A stretch of 64,000 bases of DNA, from assembly GCA_012845835.1 (NCBI GenBank), contig JABAKD010000006.1:8050637-8114636 (forward strand). Direction: 5' to 3'. The notes beneath the pieces were generated by a model, which did no database searches, was not told the DNA's origin, and saw only the letters and a list, made by a program, of their open reading frames with translations. This stretch comes from Undaria pinnatifida (taxonomy: Eukaryota; Sar; Phaeophyceae; Laminariales; Alariaceae). This document shows positions 11,350 to 22,710 of the stretch, one piece after another; the stretch's first letter is position 1; the number at the start of each line of letters is the position of its first letter. Position numbers and translations under genes: made by a program.

Positions 11350-12062
11350 ATGTCGTACTGGGAGAGGCTCCTGTCCCCGTCGCCTGAAACCACGCCTTGG
11401 CCGCAAGCGCTGCCAAGCGCAAAAACAACATCGCGGTATTACTCCGCAGGAGCAGGACGAGGAGCAGGAGGAGGAGCGTTAGCACGGCTACCGTCCGCCC
11501 CCCTCCACCGACAAACACGAACGAGTGGAGCTTCATCATCCACGGGAAACTTGGCGCTCAAGACCCGACCCTGGAGCGAGCACAACAACAATGTTACCTC
11601 CAGTTGGCCTGCTACTATTAATAATAACGGTCAGCTTTCTGCATCACCACCCATAACCCCCCAGGGGAGCATCACTAGCGGAGAAATAGATCCTACTAGT
11701 AGCGGAGAGATAGGCCCGAGTAGTCAACTCAGCGGCTACTGGGTGGATCGCAGAAAACGGGCCTCGCTGGCAACCGCGGATGGGATCGAGCGACGAAAGC
11801 GAGCGTCATCTATCTCCTACGAGAGCTTAGTGCTCGATTCGCGTAAAAGTGGGTTCGATTACAACGTGGTGTCGGATGACGATTCTTCTTCATCAGTGCG
11901 AGAGGGCGGCATGAGATCCATTCATAATGCGGAAGAAGAGCGGGCGCATACAAATAGTGGAGGCCATGGGGGCGGTGGTAGTGGTGGCGGTGGTGGTGCT
12001 TCGCGATCTCGAGGAGCCGCCGCCACGCGCGGGGATAAGCGCAGGCGGGGGGGGTCATTGAG
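11350..12062 (+). CDS. Serine-rich protein exon 1
   Basis: Opens with MSYWERLLSPSPETTPWPQA. It has two related basic motifs, DRRKRASLATADGIERRKRA, an acidic DDDSSSS stretch, a Gly-rich run and a basic end RGDKRRRGGSL. Donor AG|GTGAGC, phase 2. Confidence 0.6.
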
Positions 12063-15000
12063 GTGAGCAAAAAGGGGTTACCTGGTATTGTTATGATTGT
12101 GCGTGTCTACAAAATGCTACCGGTACGCGACGTATGAACCCAAGAACGTATCTGGTAACCATTAATGCAAGCAGTATGTACTAACTATGGGTTCCTACTA
12201 TTAACGCCAGGAGTGTATATGGTGCCCACCCTACTGGTACAATCTATTGACAGCAGCTTCGTAGCTGCTGCGTATAGTTATCCACTAACTGCTTCAAGTA
12301 CTGTACCTGTACACGGTGAATTATTTGGTTCGTTCTGGGAGATGCCACTGCCACTGATTGAATGGGTGCATTGGTGGTATTGATTGATGGTGCTGGGCCG
12401 GAAGCTTGTTTTTTTGTGAATCACTACCACTCCTGTTGCTACCGCTATGACAGTAGTGTTCAGCAGTACGTGGTACGTATACTGCGCGCGGGGATATGAT
12501 GCAGGCAGTGCTGCAAGTGTGCACAGCACCTTTCATGCGTATTCGATATATAATCGTTCGTTTTGATATGCCCTTTCGTCTTCTCGTCGTACAGAGTGAT
12601 GTCTCGAGATCGTTGAACCATACCGCCCAGTATTCGCATCAGGTTTTTATCGTTTGGCGTGCGTAGCTCTTTTGGTGAACGGTACTCGTATTACGGTGTT
12701 GGTGGTGCTTCTTACCACGCCCGCCAAATTACGCTGCATGTAGCAGGACACATACGATCAATGCGGGTCAATACCATGCGTTTGCTGTATTTTGGGGTAC
12801 ATGGTATTAAATAGAAGAACAACAAGGAAAGCGCAATGATAGTCACAGAATAATAAGAAATTCCGACGAGGTAAGTTAGTGCCATAATTCAGCCTATGGG
12901 TGAACTTTCTTGTTTCCCAGCTATCTTGTTTCTTGCTACTGAAAATAGGTGTCCTGTCCTGTAGGTCGCATAGATCGCAGGTTGTTCCGTACACTCTTTG
13001 CAAAAACTATGTAAACATTTTTTTGAATCGTGTGGATAGTATTGACAGCATCAGCGCTCAACGAAGGTCGTGTTTTGGGTCTGTTTGGTCGGTACCTAGC
13101 CGTGCTGAACACCAATCGCACATAAAAATGGCACTGTACAATAATACTTGATGATATAACACACGCACATGCTTCATGCTATTAAGTCTATTAACACATA
13201 CTAACACATACACGTACAACGTGCATGGCCTATTTGCTGCTGACATATACATCCAAACCCGCGCCTACGCCAACGGTTGTCCTCCAGGGCTAACGTGATG
13301 AATGGTAATATCTTGTTGTAAGCCTGTCTGATTGGCGCCTTGGCTTGCTGAACACAAACCGTGCACAAAAAAACACCGCCATATGCACGTACGCCATGCA
13401 TAGCATGCCATCTACTGAGATATACATCTAAACCCGCGCCCACGCCAAAACGGTTGCCCTTCAGGACTGGCTTGATGAGTAGCATCAACTCAACCCCGCG
13501 AGCGTCAACAGCCCTCGAAGACGCTACCGCCACCAAAGTTGCAAACCCTCTCATCACATCGCCCATCGTCTCCGAACTACGGCGCAACTCAAGCAGACGC
13601 TCATCTGAGAGCGCCCTTTCCCCCTCCTCCAGCCACGAGCGCTATTCCGATCTCCGACGCAACGTGGGCAGGCGCTCATCCGAGTTCACTCCGTCGCCCT
13701 CCCCTAGCCGTTCGCCGTCGCCAAGCCACCCGCCCCCGCCTAGCCGCGGGCGCGGCGGCGTGATCGCGCGAACGAGAAGCCTTCCGTCAATAGACGCAGC
13801 ATCGGCAGTCACGCCGATGACAAGGGATGGGGTGGTTTCCGCCCCTGGGCGTGGCGAGAGGCGTTGCTTCGCGACGGAGCACGGGAGTGGAGTTGATGAA
13901 ACAGCTTCGAACTTGACAGTCCCGTGCGGGTTGACAGTCCCGTGTGAGCGACGGCGAGGGGGTCGGGGTCGGGGTGCAGCCGTAAAGGAACTGGAGAGAT
14001 ATGTACCAGGAGAGGATGGACTCGTGCCAGCGGACGATCGGGCGCCGAAGGTGAGCAATTAATCATCCAATCAGATTTTTTGCGTAGTCCATTGGGCCGT
14101 GCAGATACGTTTTCATTCCAATATCATCTTCCCTCAACCCCTGGTATATCTATAAGTGCTTCTCCTCTTTCACCTTATTTCTTAGCGCTAGCCTTTCACT
14201 TTCTTCTATTCTTTCTTTCACTTCTGTCTTGTACCCGCTAAACTTCTCCATAGATAAGGGGGGCGGGGGGGGGGTATAACGATTGTCATGCGTAGACCCT
14301 CGTATGCCAACGAGGCCGGGACGGAACACGCCGGGTGTTCACCGATGAGGCAGGCATTCGCAGACGACCGGGCGCCGAAGGTGGGCATCAGGTGATGAAC
14401 GAGATCGTCTGGGCGATGTTTGATGCGGCTTGTCTTTGGAGGGGGACGGGGGGTTATGCATATCGTGTCCTTAGGACCATGGTTCTTAGGACCCATAAGC
14501 CCTCGTACCCCTACAATGTCGGGATGGAAAAGGGGGGGGGTGATACTGCATCATGCATTACCGTACCGTGGTCTGTAAGAGAACAGATCCTCGCATCTCT
14601 ACAATGCCGGGACGGAGCACGTCGGGCTTTCACCGACCAGACAGGCAATGCTGGCATCAAGCGCGAAGCGCGGAGGGGGCGGGGGGGGCGTACTCATTTG
14701 TTGCCTGCCTTAGTCTGTGACCATTGATGACGCATCCATTCCGAGGCGAAGCGGAGGGGGGGGGTGGGGGGGCGTACTCATTTGTTGCTTGCCTTCGTCA
14801 TTTGACCATTGACCACGCATCTCTTTCGAGACGGGGCACCGTCCCTTTCGAGACGGAACACCGTTCTCACTCCTAATAGAGACACTTCCTTCCAACATTC
14901 GGGCGCTCATTGCCATTCTTCCATATTCTACTTATACATAGAAACTGTTTGCTTATCCTATCCCCGTCCTGTTTTGCAGTCTGCGGCTACCATCTATCTC

Positions 15001-18000
15001 CTAGGATAGTGATCGTTTTCTCGCTACTCTCTAGTCTACCAAACTCTTCCATGTCACATACGTCTAATTTCCTCATCTCCTTCTCTAACACATCCTTGTA
15101 TATTTCACATTTTCCTACTATGTAAGTCCTACACTCTATTGTTGTGCCACACGGGCACATATTTGTAGGCGGGGGGGTACTCAGTTTGTGCATGGCCGTA
15201 GTCGCATGACCATAGACCGTCGCATCCCTACTATGCCGGGACGGAGCACGTCGGGTTTTCACCGACCAGGCAGACATTGCTTGCACCAAGCGCGAAGCGC
15301 CATAAGGTGCTCGGCGAGTCGCATGAAGGGTGAACCGCATCCTTTCAAGGACCGCTCGTAAGACGGACTTCGGCACCTTTTGCCTACTTTCTTGCTAATG
15401 GATGACAGCGCCAATGAGTTACTTCGTTTTCTGGCGTGGCCACTCCATAGACAGCAATGGGTATACTCTGTAACATTTGTAGGAAGGGCGGGGGATTAGT
15501 CGATACGTTACATAGCGAAATGTGTATCCGGAAAAAATGATTTGGCACCAGCGGGCGATCGGACACCATAGGTGAGAATCGGTGAAATCAACATGATCGC
15601 TCCGACGACTTTTGGATGCAATTTTTTTCGACCCCAGCCGCTCAAAATTGAAAATATCGAAGCAACCAACCTGGAAACAATCGCACACCCCAAAGCAACA
15701 TGTAACTCTCAACCCGAGTATCAGACACAATCGCTGTTCGGGTTGCAACAAGAAAAATCAAGTACACCGTTACCAATGCCTAATCTCGCTCTGCAGACGG
15801 ACCGGACCGGACCGGACCGGACCGGACCGGACCGGACCGGACCGGACCGGACCGGACCGTCCCACCCCCATACCCCCGTCGCTCAAAATCCCTCCTTAGG
15901 CATTACACAATTATTTGTTTCGGCGAAATTAAGCAACATTCAAAGCGCGTATCAGAAAAAGAACAATTTCGTTTCACAGCTTGCTACAAAAACTCAAACA
16001 AGAGCCGATGTTAGAGTTCGCACCGAGGTCGGTCAGGAGCATCTCCACCCATCTAATGACCGTCTCCACCTACGGACCATTTCCACCCCCTATCCCCGTC
16101 GCTCAAAAACCTTCCTCAGACTTTCCACAATTTTGTTTTTCGGCGACGATGTCGTGGTGATACTCCGAAGTGCTGCTCGTCGTCGAGGGCGGATAGAGGC
16201 GGTGGCAGCGAATCTTTAAGCTTTGCCTCGCAGGGTGATTTAGTAGACGCGTCGAGAGCGAGACGCGGCAGTCTTGCTAGGGGTCCCGGCGGAGGGGGAT
16301 TCCCTGCTGCGGAGAGCTTGTCTTCGAGGAGCAGACGGGAGTGGGAAGACGCTCAAAAACGCAAAGTCAGGTGAAATCTCGGTTGGAAGGATGACTCAGC
16401 TTAGGCACGTTTTTATGTAACTTTTTGGAAGCAATTTTTTTGCGAAACAATAAGGCGGAAGCAGCTGCTGTAGAGACTTTGCCCTCGCGAAGTTGACGGG
16501 AGTGGAAAGATGTCTCAATAATGCAGAATGAGGTGAAGTCTTTGTTTTGGAAGCATCAGTCAATGTAGACACGTTTTTAGCTGCATTTTCTCTGCCAAAT
16601 AAGAAAGTTATTTGTCAAGACCAATACATCCCTCGAACTCCTCATGGTCGTTGGTTGTAAATACAAGTCAGCGTTAGACATATTTTTTCCCGCATGTTTT
16701 TCTGCGAAGCAAGTTCTTCATCATGAGTGAGGCAATTTATTTGGCGAAACGATTGGAAAAAAAAAAAGAAAAAAAGTCTGCTGTGGAGATCTTGTCGTCG
16801 CCGAAGTCGACGGAAGTGGGGAAGACGCTCAAGAAAGTCGGGTCAGGTGAATTCTCGGTTGGACGACGCATATTGTGGCAGGGTACCTTTAAGCGTTCTG
16901 AAGCTCCTCACTTGAGGAGCTCTATGGACACAAGCTCCGGTAGAGGTGCGCCATGTGTGTGTTCTGAGGCTCCTAATCTATTGAGGAGGTCTACGCCTCA
17001 CCCAAAAAGCCGGTTTGGGAGAAAACTGAAATAGCAAAAACCTGGTGAACAAAACCCGTGTTCCGAGGTATACAAAACAAATCGCTTTGCCAAAACAAGA
17101 ATGGCATTCCCACGAATTTTGGCTAAATGGCATTCCGACGATGTTACGGGGTTTTGTTATTTAATAGGTAAAGGAGTCTTCGTCATTGGAAAATAATCGG
17201 ACCAAAAAATGACACAGTACCTCTATCTTAGCTCATGCGTCTATATCCACCCAAAAAAACTGGTATTGAGACTAAAGGAACGTGCAACATCAACTGATAA
17301 TCCCATAGCCTAGGTATATACAAGGGAAGAAGGAAAAAAGCAAACGGTAGTCCGACGATATTGAGGATTTTGTTATTTAATAGGTTAAGGAGCGCCATCA
17401 GGGAGTACTTTTTATGTTTTGTTTTGGGGGGGGGCGCGGAAAAAGAATCCTCTCATGCTGTAGGGGTGCAGCAGAAGTTTTCTGAGCTCTCCTAACAATG
17501 AGGGGCTCAGCATCTCAGCCGAAACATGACTCCGAATACGTTCGGTTGCGCAACCCAACCAACATGTGTATGCGCTAGTTCTAAAACAACTGTACCCCGT
17601 GAATGTGTCGTGCTAGCCGATAGTTCCAAGGTTGTGTTCTGTAGGGTACGTACAAACCATACCCGAGGTATTTAAACCGGGTATTACCCTACAAAGAACT
17701 TCTGTAAGTTCTGTAGGACATTCAAACCCGTACCTGGAAGTTCTGGAAGTTCTGTACGACATTCATACCCGTACCCGGAACTTCTGGAAGTTCTGTTTGC
17801 CAGTGCCACAAATACCCGGGGTACGGGTATATCATTTTTATAACTTTTGTTAGTTCTGTACGCCCGTGCCATAATACCCGGAAATTCTGTGAGTTCTGTA
17901 ACACTTCCGTATCGTACCCATAATTTCTGTAAGTTCTATAAGATCCCCATACCCTTACCCGGAACTTCTGTGACTTCTGTAAGACTGCGGCACAATACCC

Positions 18001-20337
18001 GGGGTACGGGTATACATTTGTTACAATACCCGGGAAGCCCATGTATGTAACACATTCAGGTTTACAACCCAAAGAGTGTACTCGTATTATGCATTATGAT
18101 GTCATGTCTTGTCAGTGACACAAACCGAACACCGAGCAGCAGTACATATCACATAAAAGTCGCACGTACAGTAGGTCCTGTTCATGTTTCTTTCGTTTCT
18201 AAGGGGCACAAGGGTACAAGGGGCACGTATTAACCAAGGACACGTTTGAATCGAAAATACTATTTTTATTAATCGAATTGAATTCGATTCGATTTGGTGG
18301 AGACATACGAACTTGGCTCTTATCGGGAAACCACGTATTGCGTATTGTCATTAGTTATTTCCGATCGGAAAAATGCAGATCTGCCGTGACGGCGATGCAG
18401 CTTTCATCGACGTCTTGAACTATCCTCTGTGTTTTCGTATCTTCGCTTCTTTGTCGTGGCACATGGCTTATCGAGCTGGTGATAAAATTCGGCTTGCGAC
18501 CGCCATTATTTTTTTTGAGGCGCCACAGCCGGGGTACGCTATGGTATAATATGTTACAGAACAGTAGCCGTGAGCGCGGCTGTTGCCCCGGTCGCCACTC
18601 ATCGAGGTTCATGCCTCTCTCGGTGGTGGTTTTGTCGATAATGCTGATTGCTCTTTAAGCTACGACGGATTGCCTCCGGGACGTTGGCTCAGTGAGAACA
18701 TGCCATGCAATTTGGATGAAATCTTCCACTTCAAACCGAACTCCTTCCCCGACGGGGTGTGCATTAAGCCGGGTATTACGCGTACCCGGAACTTCTGTAA
18801 GTTCTGTAGGACAGTCATACCCGCACCCGGAACTACTGTAAGTTCTATACGTCCGTGTTACAATGCTCGGAACTTCTGGAAGTTCTGTAAGACTTCCATA
18901 CCCGTACCCGGAACTTCTATGAGTTCTGTAGGACATTCATACCCGTACCCGGAACTTCTGTGAGTTGTGTACACCCCGTTCCACAATACCCGTGGTACGG
19001 GCACAGCCCTACTTGTACCAGCCGGAACTGCTGTGAGTTCTGTACGCAAGTGCCACAATACCCGGAACTTCTGTGGGTTCTGTAACACTTCCATACCCGT
19101 ACCCGAAACTTGTGGAAGTTCCGTAAGACTCCCATACCCTTACCCGGAATCCACAAACCCTACAGAACACACCCTTGGATAGTTCCACACTTGAGGAGCT
19201 CCACCGGTCGGAAACGTTTGGCCCAAAAAGTACAACCCCTACCGTGGGATGACTCAAAATTGCTATCATATCTCTTAGCGCACAACGGAAGACGGGCACG
19301 TCAGCGTAGGCACGTGTTTTGCCATTCTTCTCTGCGAAACAACCGAATCGCGAAAGGAGCAAAATCTTTGGAAGTACTTTTGTTTCTGCAAATGAATTGC
19401 TTTTGTCAAGCAACTCTGTTGTGAGGCGAACGCTACTGGTTATATGTTAGGACTCTCGGTCGGACGCAAAGTTTTTTTGCCGCACATTTTTCTGCGAAGA
19501 AAAATCTTCATGCAGCAAATTATTTTGGCGAAAGCAAGTGGAGACAGAAGACTTGCTGTAGATGCCTTAACCACGCGAAGAAGCCAACGGGAGCAGGAAG
19601 CGGCTCAAAAACGACGGGTCAGGTGAAATCTTGGTTTGAATTTTTGTTTGTAATGCTTATAATGTGTCCTGCGGATGGGTCGCTGGAAAGATAGGTCTTC
19701 GAAGACGGAAGTCCTGCCGTGATACATTATGCTGGCGAAACCGACGGGAGTGGGAAGCCCCTTTAGAATCCCAAAGCCCCTCTTATACTAATTTCAAGTA
19801 ATTTGTCCCCTTAAACGGGTTTTGAGTTGTAGAGGCGTTAAAGGCGTCGGGTCAGGTGCACTATTGGAAAAATAAATCAGCGTAGACACGTTTTTAGCAT
19901 ATTTTCTGGACGTCCATTTCGAATATGCCATCATTTTCGTCATACAAAGCTTGGCCCAAAGCCTAGCAGTGGACCAACGCAACTGTAGATCACCCAGTAG
20001 GCACCTACAAACCAAAACACCTGTAGTGACGCACGCGTCACCTACTCCGGGGCCGCTACAAGCGACCCGCACCATTACCCCACCTCCCGATGAGCATCCA
20101 AACGCTGGAAGTGTCTCTCTGATAGGAGTAGGAACGGTGATCCCTCTCACTACTAAGGCAACCGAATCATGTCAACCCCCCCCTCCCTTCACGGCACCCC
20201 CTCGAGCAGGCGTTGGGTGTGCGGGGAGACGAGCCAAACACGAGCAACCCCAGGTACGCCGAGCAAAGCTTTCTCCATCCTCACGTTCGGTGGTGGCCGC
20301 AAGCCCGGCTGCTGCGGAGCTGGCAGCAGGATTCTAA
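11350..20337 (+). CDS. Serine/arginine/glycine-rich protein of unknown function (gene span, 4 exons modelled)
   Basis: Four open stretches on the plus strand join in phase (2/1, 0/0, 2/1) to give 628 codons and a TAA stop. An in-frame TGA at 11338-11340 precedes the first ATG. The product looks disordered: Ser/Thr/Pro/Gly-rich, with basic RRKRAS-like sites (possible basophilic-kinase targets), a His/Gly run (GGHGGGGSGGGGG) and an internal repeat of the form LRRN..RRSSE. I recognise no domain. Support comes from phase agreement, similar composition across all exons, and decayed exon-edge copies beside exons 2 and 3, as seen at the certain genes. Start, exon number and end could each be wrong. 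Confidence 0.55.
13226..13304 (+). pseudogene. Decayed copy of serine-rich exon 2 5' edge
   Basis: ATATACATCCAAACCCGCGC through the CAG acceptor parallels 13419-13478 upstream of and into exon 2. Confidence 0.8.
13465..14050 (+). CDS. Serine-rich protein exon 2
   Basis: Acceptor CTTCAG after a pyrimidine stretch; donor AAG|GTGAGC. It reads TGLMSSINSTPRASTALEDA, then two tandem-like basic/serine blocks (SELRRNSSRRSSES and SDLRRNVGRRSSEF), a Pro/Ser tract, and ends VPADDRAPK. Phases fit both neighbours. Copies of its 5' edge lie upstream and of its 3' edge downstream. Confidence 0.6.
14262..15310 (+). repeat. Cluster of about six family P units
   Basis: Repeated blocks open with a G run and TACTCATTTGTTGC or a variant, then ATGCCGGGACGGAGCACGTC and, in two units, CAAGCGCGAAGCGC. 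The units fill the intron between serine-rich exons 2 and 3. Confidence 0.7.
14355..14391 (+). pseudogene. Copy of serine-rich exon 2 3' edge (1)
   Basis: GACCGGGCGCCGAAGGTG nearly repeats GATCGGGCGCCGAAG|GTGAGC at 14036-14056. Confidence 0.8.
15545..15580 (+). pseudogene. Copy of serine-rich exon 2 3' edge (2)
   Basis: CCAGCGGGCGATCGGACACC then ATAGGTGAGAATC aligns with the exon 2 end and donor. Confidence 0.75.
15797..15859. repeat. (GGACC)n microsatellite
   Basis: About twelve uninterrupted 5-bp units CGGAC. Confidence 0.97.
15878..15931 (+). pseudogene. Copy of serine-rich exon 3 5' edge
   Basis: CCGTCGCTCAAAA followed by CCTTAG and ACACAATT parallels 16097-16147 at the exon 3 acceptor. 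Confidence 0.75.
16120..16370 (+). CDS. Serine-rich protein exon 3
   Basis: Eighty-three open codons without an internal ATG. It includes CCSSSRADRGGGSESLSFAS and ends RREWEDAQKRKV before donor GTGAAA, phase 2. The acceptor is either CCTCAG at 16119 or GAAG at 16170; both keep the frame. At least four decayed copies of its 3' edge follow downstream. Confidence 0.5.
16478..16545 (+). pseudogene. Copy of serine-rich exon 3 3' edge (1)
   Basis: GACGGGAGTGGAAAGATG and GAGGTGAAGTC align with the exon 3 end and donor. Confidence 0.75.
16786..16868 (+). pseudogene. Copy of serine-rich exon 3 3' edge (2)
   Basis: GGGGAAGACGCTCAAGAAAG and GGTCAGGTGAATTCTCGG closely match the exon 3 end, donor and following intron. 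Confidence 0.85.
17030..17480 (+). repeat. Family-A units, two copies
   Basis: AAACAAGAATGGCATTCCCA, CCGACGATGTTACGGGG and, in the second unit, ATAGCCTAGGTATATACAAG and TCCGACGATATTGAGG. Both are followed by GTTATTTAATAGGT. Confidence 0.65.
17625..18060. repeat. Family-G minisatellite array 1
   Basis: Units of about 48 bp, ACTTCTGTAAGTTCTGTA plus CATACCCGTACCCGGA, about eight degenerate copies. Confidence 0.9.
18765..19170. repeat. Family-G minisatellite array 2
   Basis: Same unit as array 1, 0.7 kb away: CCCGGAACTTCTGTGAGTTC, CATACCCGTACCCGG. Confidence 0.9.
19560..19637 (+). pseudogene. Copy of serine-rich exon 3 3' edge (3)
   Basis: GGCTCAAAAACGACGGGTCA followed by GGTGAAATCTTGG matches the exon 3 end and donor. 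Confidence 0.8.
19728..19875 (+). pseudogene. Copy of serine-rich exon 3 3' edge (4), split by a family-C MITE
   Basis: CCGACGGGAGTGGGAAG continues, after an inserted family-C unit (about 19756-19842), as GGCGTCGGGTCAGGTG. The nested order shows the copy is older than the insertion. Confidence 0.75.
19756..19842 (+). mobile_element. Family-C MITE inserted in an exon-edge copy
   Basis: CCCCTTTAGAATCCC through TTTCAAGTAATTTGTCCCC to GAGGCGTTAA. Splits a decayed copy of serine-rich exon 3. Confidence 0.7.
20001..20337 (+). CDS. Serine-rich protein exon 4 (putative last exon)
   Basis: Acceptor CAGTAG, phase compatible. It reads HLQTKTPVVTHASPTPGPLQ, continues Pro/Ser/Ala-rich, and ends AAELAAGF-stop. 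An alternative is donor CCCAG|GTACGC at 20253 leading into the long Ser/Gly-rich frame that stays open to 20726. The choice between the two ends is unresolved. Confidence 0.4.
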
Positions 20338-20726
20338 AGTGTCAGATTTGTGGGTCGGCAAGGATACGGCTTTTCAACGCGTTACCCGCGTCCGACGCGG
20401 ACGCTATTTCAGGAAAGCGATACTCTGCTGGTGGCAGCACGAGCAAGTATTCTTCCCTCGCGCCGGGTGGGGCGATGGAGAATACCGCCGAGTTCAGCAG
20501 GTTTACGGAATGGACCAGCACCGGACGAACGGCATCGTCCGCGCAGGGGCGGTGGGGCGTAAGCAGTAGCAGAGACAGGGGCGGTAGCAGCTTAGAGGGG
20601 AACCCGCGCGAGTCCGGTCAAAGCATCGATGGTGGTAGCGACGAAAATTGGAGTAAGGGGTGGCGGTTCCGAGGAGAAGGGAGGCCTATGGGTAGTAGCC
20701 TGCTTGTTCCGCCGCGGAGATCCTAG
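20303..20726 (+). other. Open Ser/Gly-rich frame overlapping the putative last exon
   Basis: A frame different from exon 4 stays open to a stop at 20724-20726 and encodes Ser/Gly/Arg-rich sequence (for example RDRGGSSLEGNPRESGQS). Its composition resembles the serine-rich gene, so it may be an alternative last exon, or evidence of a frameshift in exon 4. The only intron that would join it is about 50 bp, unlike the rest of the window. Confidence 0.3.
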
Positions 20727-20749
20727 GCCTTGTCGCTAAGAGTCGTTTT

Positions 20750-21200
20750 GTAGCGAAAATACAACAATTTCACGAACGGTGACTAAAGCCCCATTTGTCG
20801 CGATTATTGTCTTGAATCGTAACCCAACGACAACATTTTAAAACATAAAAAACGATGTCACGCATCGTGACAATTACACAAATAATTCGCAAATCGTGAT
20901 TTTTGCCACGAATCGTGAAAAATAAAGTAAAACATATATAAAAGACTGTCAAACACGATTGGCGATAGATTAAAGTGATAAAAAGTGGTATCACTCATCG
21001 CGACAAAAACATGGAATACTTTTCGTGAATCGTGATTTTTTTACCAACCGTGACAAAGAAAAAAGAAAAAAAGAACAAAAACTACAGAAATTGACGTCAA
21101 GATCGGCGACAAACTGATGTGATTTTTTTTTTGACAACGTGACATTACGCCTGACTATCGACACGTCCGTATCACGAATCGGATTTCTTTGCGTTCGTTA
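20750..21200. repeat. ATCGTGA/TCACGAT-motif region
   Basis: About a dozen ATCGTGA occurrences in both orientations, in AT-rich sequence just after the serine-rich gene (for example GCCACGAATCGTGAAAA). Confidence 0.65.
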
Positions 21201-21934
21201 GGAGTTAACCTGACTGACTGTCGTGGCTTTTTTTATCGTGAATGTGTGCCAGTATGACAGCCGCATATCGTGCCCAGATGGTTGGCCTGGGGCGTGGATA
21301 ACCTGGGAGACAAACCCACGGCTTTGTCATGGACCCAGATGCTTGGTCTGGATATTTGTAATCTCGGAGTTAATTCCACAGCACTTATGTTGACCTGATT
21401 GTATGAGGTGCTACTGAGGTATGACCGCCGAAGACCTCGCCCGCAAAGCCGTATATCCAACAGACATGATCCTGACTTTGTCGCATCTTGGAACACGCAA
21501 TGTTTTTAGAACTGCATTCCCGACATATATCCTAAGAGTTTACTCTTAGTGCATGTCTTTGTGGTACTAAGACAGCTCTGCCTTGGAACCTGATCGCCAG
21601 TCGGCTCGAGTGCCGGTGTTATCGTATTACCTTAGAAGGACCATAATTACTTGAATTATCGGATAATCGGGATGCTTTGGTACATTTAGGAAGGCGTTTC
21701 GTGTAAGATGATGAACACACTACTACCAGGTGGAACAGCCACCTGGGACCAGTCACCCTTCGGGCGCGGAAAATGGACATAGCTGCCCTCTCTCTTCTAA
21801 CTCTCACGCAACGAGCACACTCGAGAAACCACAAGGACCTGTACGATAGGCTGATCTGCCAGGAGATACTCGGTGTCCGGCAGGATGGACCTGCGTGTGG
21901 CACATCGACCCAAGCCACGGTAAGGGTGCACCTT

Positions 21935-22710
21935 TCTTTCCCGAGGCTCCTAACCACTTGAGGAGGGAGCTCTATTGCTCTATCGAGCCTTCCCGTGGTA
22001 GGGGTCCAGACCGAATTCTACGATAGCCCCCCCTATAAACCAGTGGTTTTAGCGAACGTGTCATCACTGCTCGACACGAGGAAGGATGCCATGAAAACAA
22101 AATCTTCATACGAATATATTCTTGTTCGCAAAGGACTGTAGAACGATGACGTCGGGATGTCAAGGGGCGCCGCATTTCAGGAGATACGCCTGGGGGGTGG
22201 TGTCAAAGCCGGCGATTTCGTTCAAGAAAAGTTGGGCGGGCTACCGTAGAATGACTCTCACAGCAGAAAGTTCCTGAGCTCCTAACATGAGGTGAGCTCA
22301 ATACCTCACCCGAGAAATGACTCCGAAGGCATTCGTTCGCGCAACCGAGGCCCCGGCCAAGCGTCTATGCCCTAGTACTAAAACCGATATACTCGAAAAA
22401 TTATCAGACCAACCGTTAGTTCCTCTCACTTGAGGAGCTCAACCGGCCAGGAACATTATTAGCTAATCCAACAACTGCAACCCCTACTGTGGAGAGGATG
22501 ACTCAATAGGTTAGGAGCCTCAAAAACTTATTTCGAGCACACTGAAAGTGCAACCCGATTACCAAACCCCATGATGGCCTAGGTGTACGAAAAACAAAAT
22601 CCTTTTGTAAAGCAATAATATCGTCCTGACGATGTTGGAGTTAAGGAGCAGCCTCGTCATAAGATAGTCTGCCGAAAAAATGCTACCATACCTCTGTCGT
22701 AGCAAGCGTC
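21935..22710. repeat. Family-A units
   Basis: GAGGCTCCTAACCACTTGAG at 21942; TGAGCTCCTAACATGAGG, GATGGCCTAGGTGTACG and TCCTGACGATGTTGGAG in 22260-22650. Confidence 0.65.

Noticed and set aside
13642-14058. 138-codon minus-strand frame
   Set aside because: Antisense shadow of serine-rich exon 2; its codons mirror the plus-strand serine/arginine codons.
16723-17034. A 103-codon plus-strand gene starting MSEAIYLAKR
   Set aside because: Half of it is a decayed copy of the serine-rich exon 3 edge and the rest is repeat sequence.
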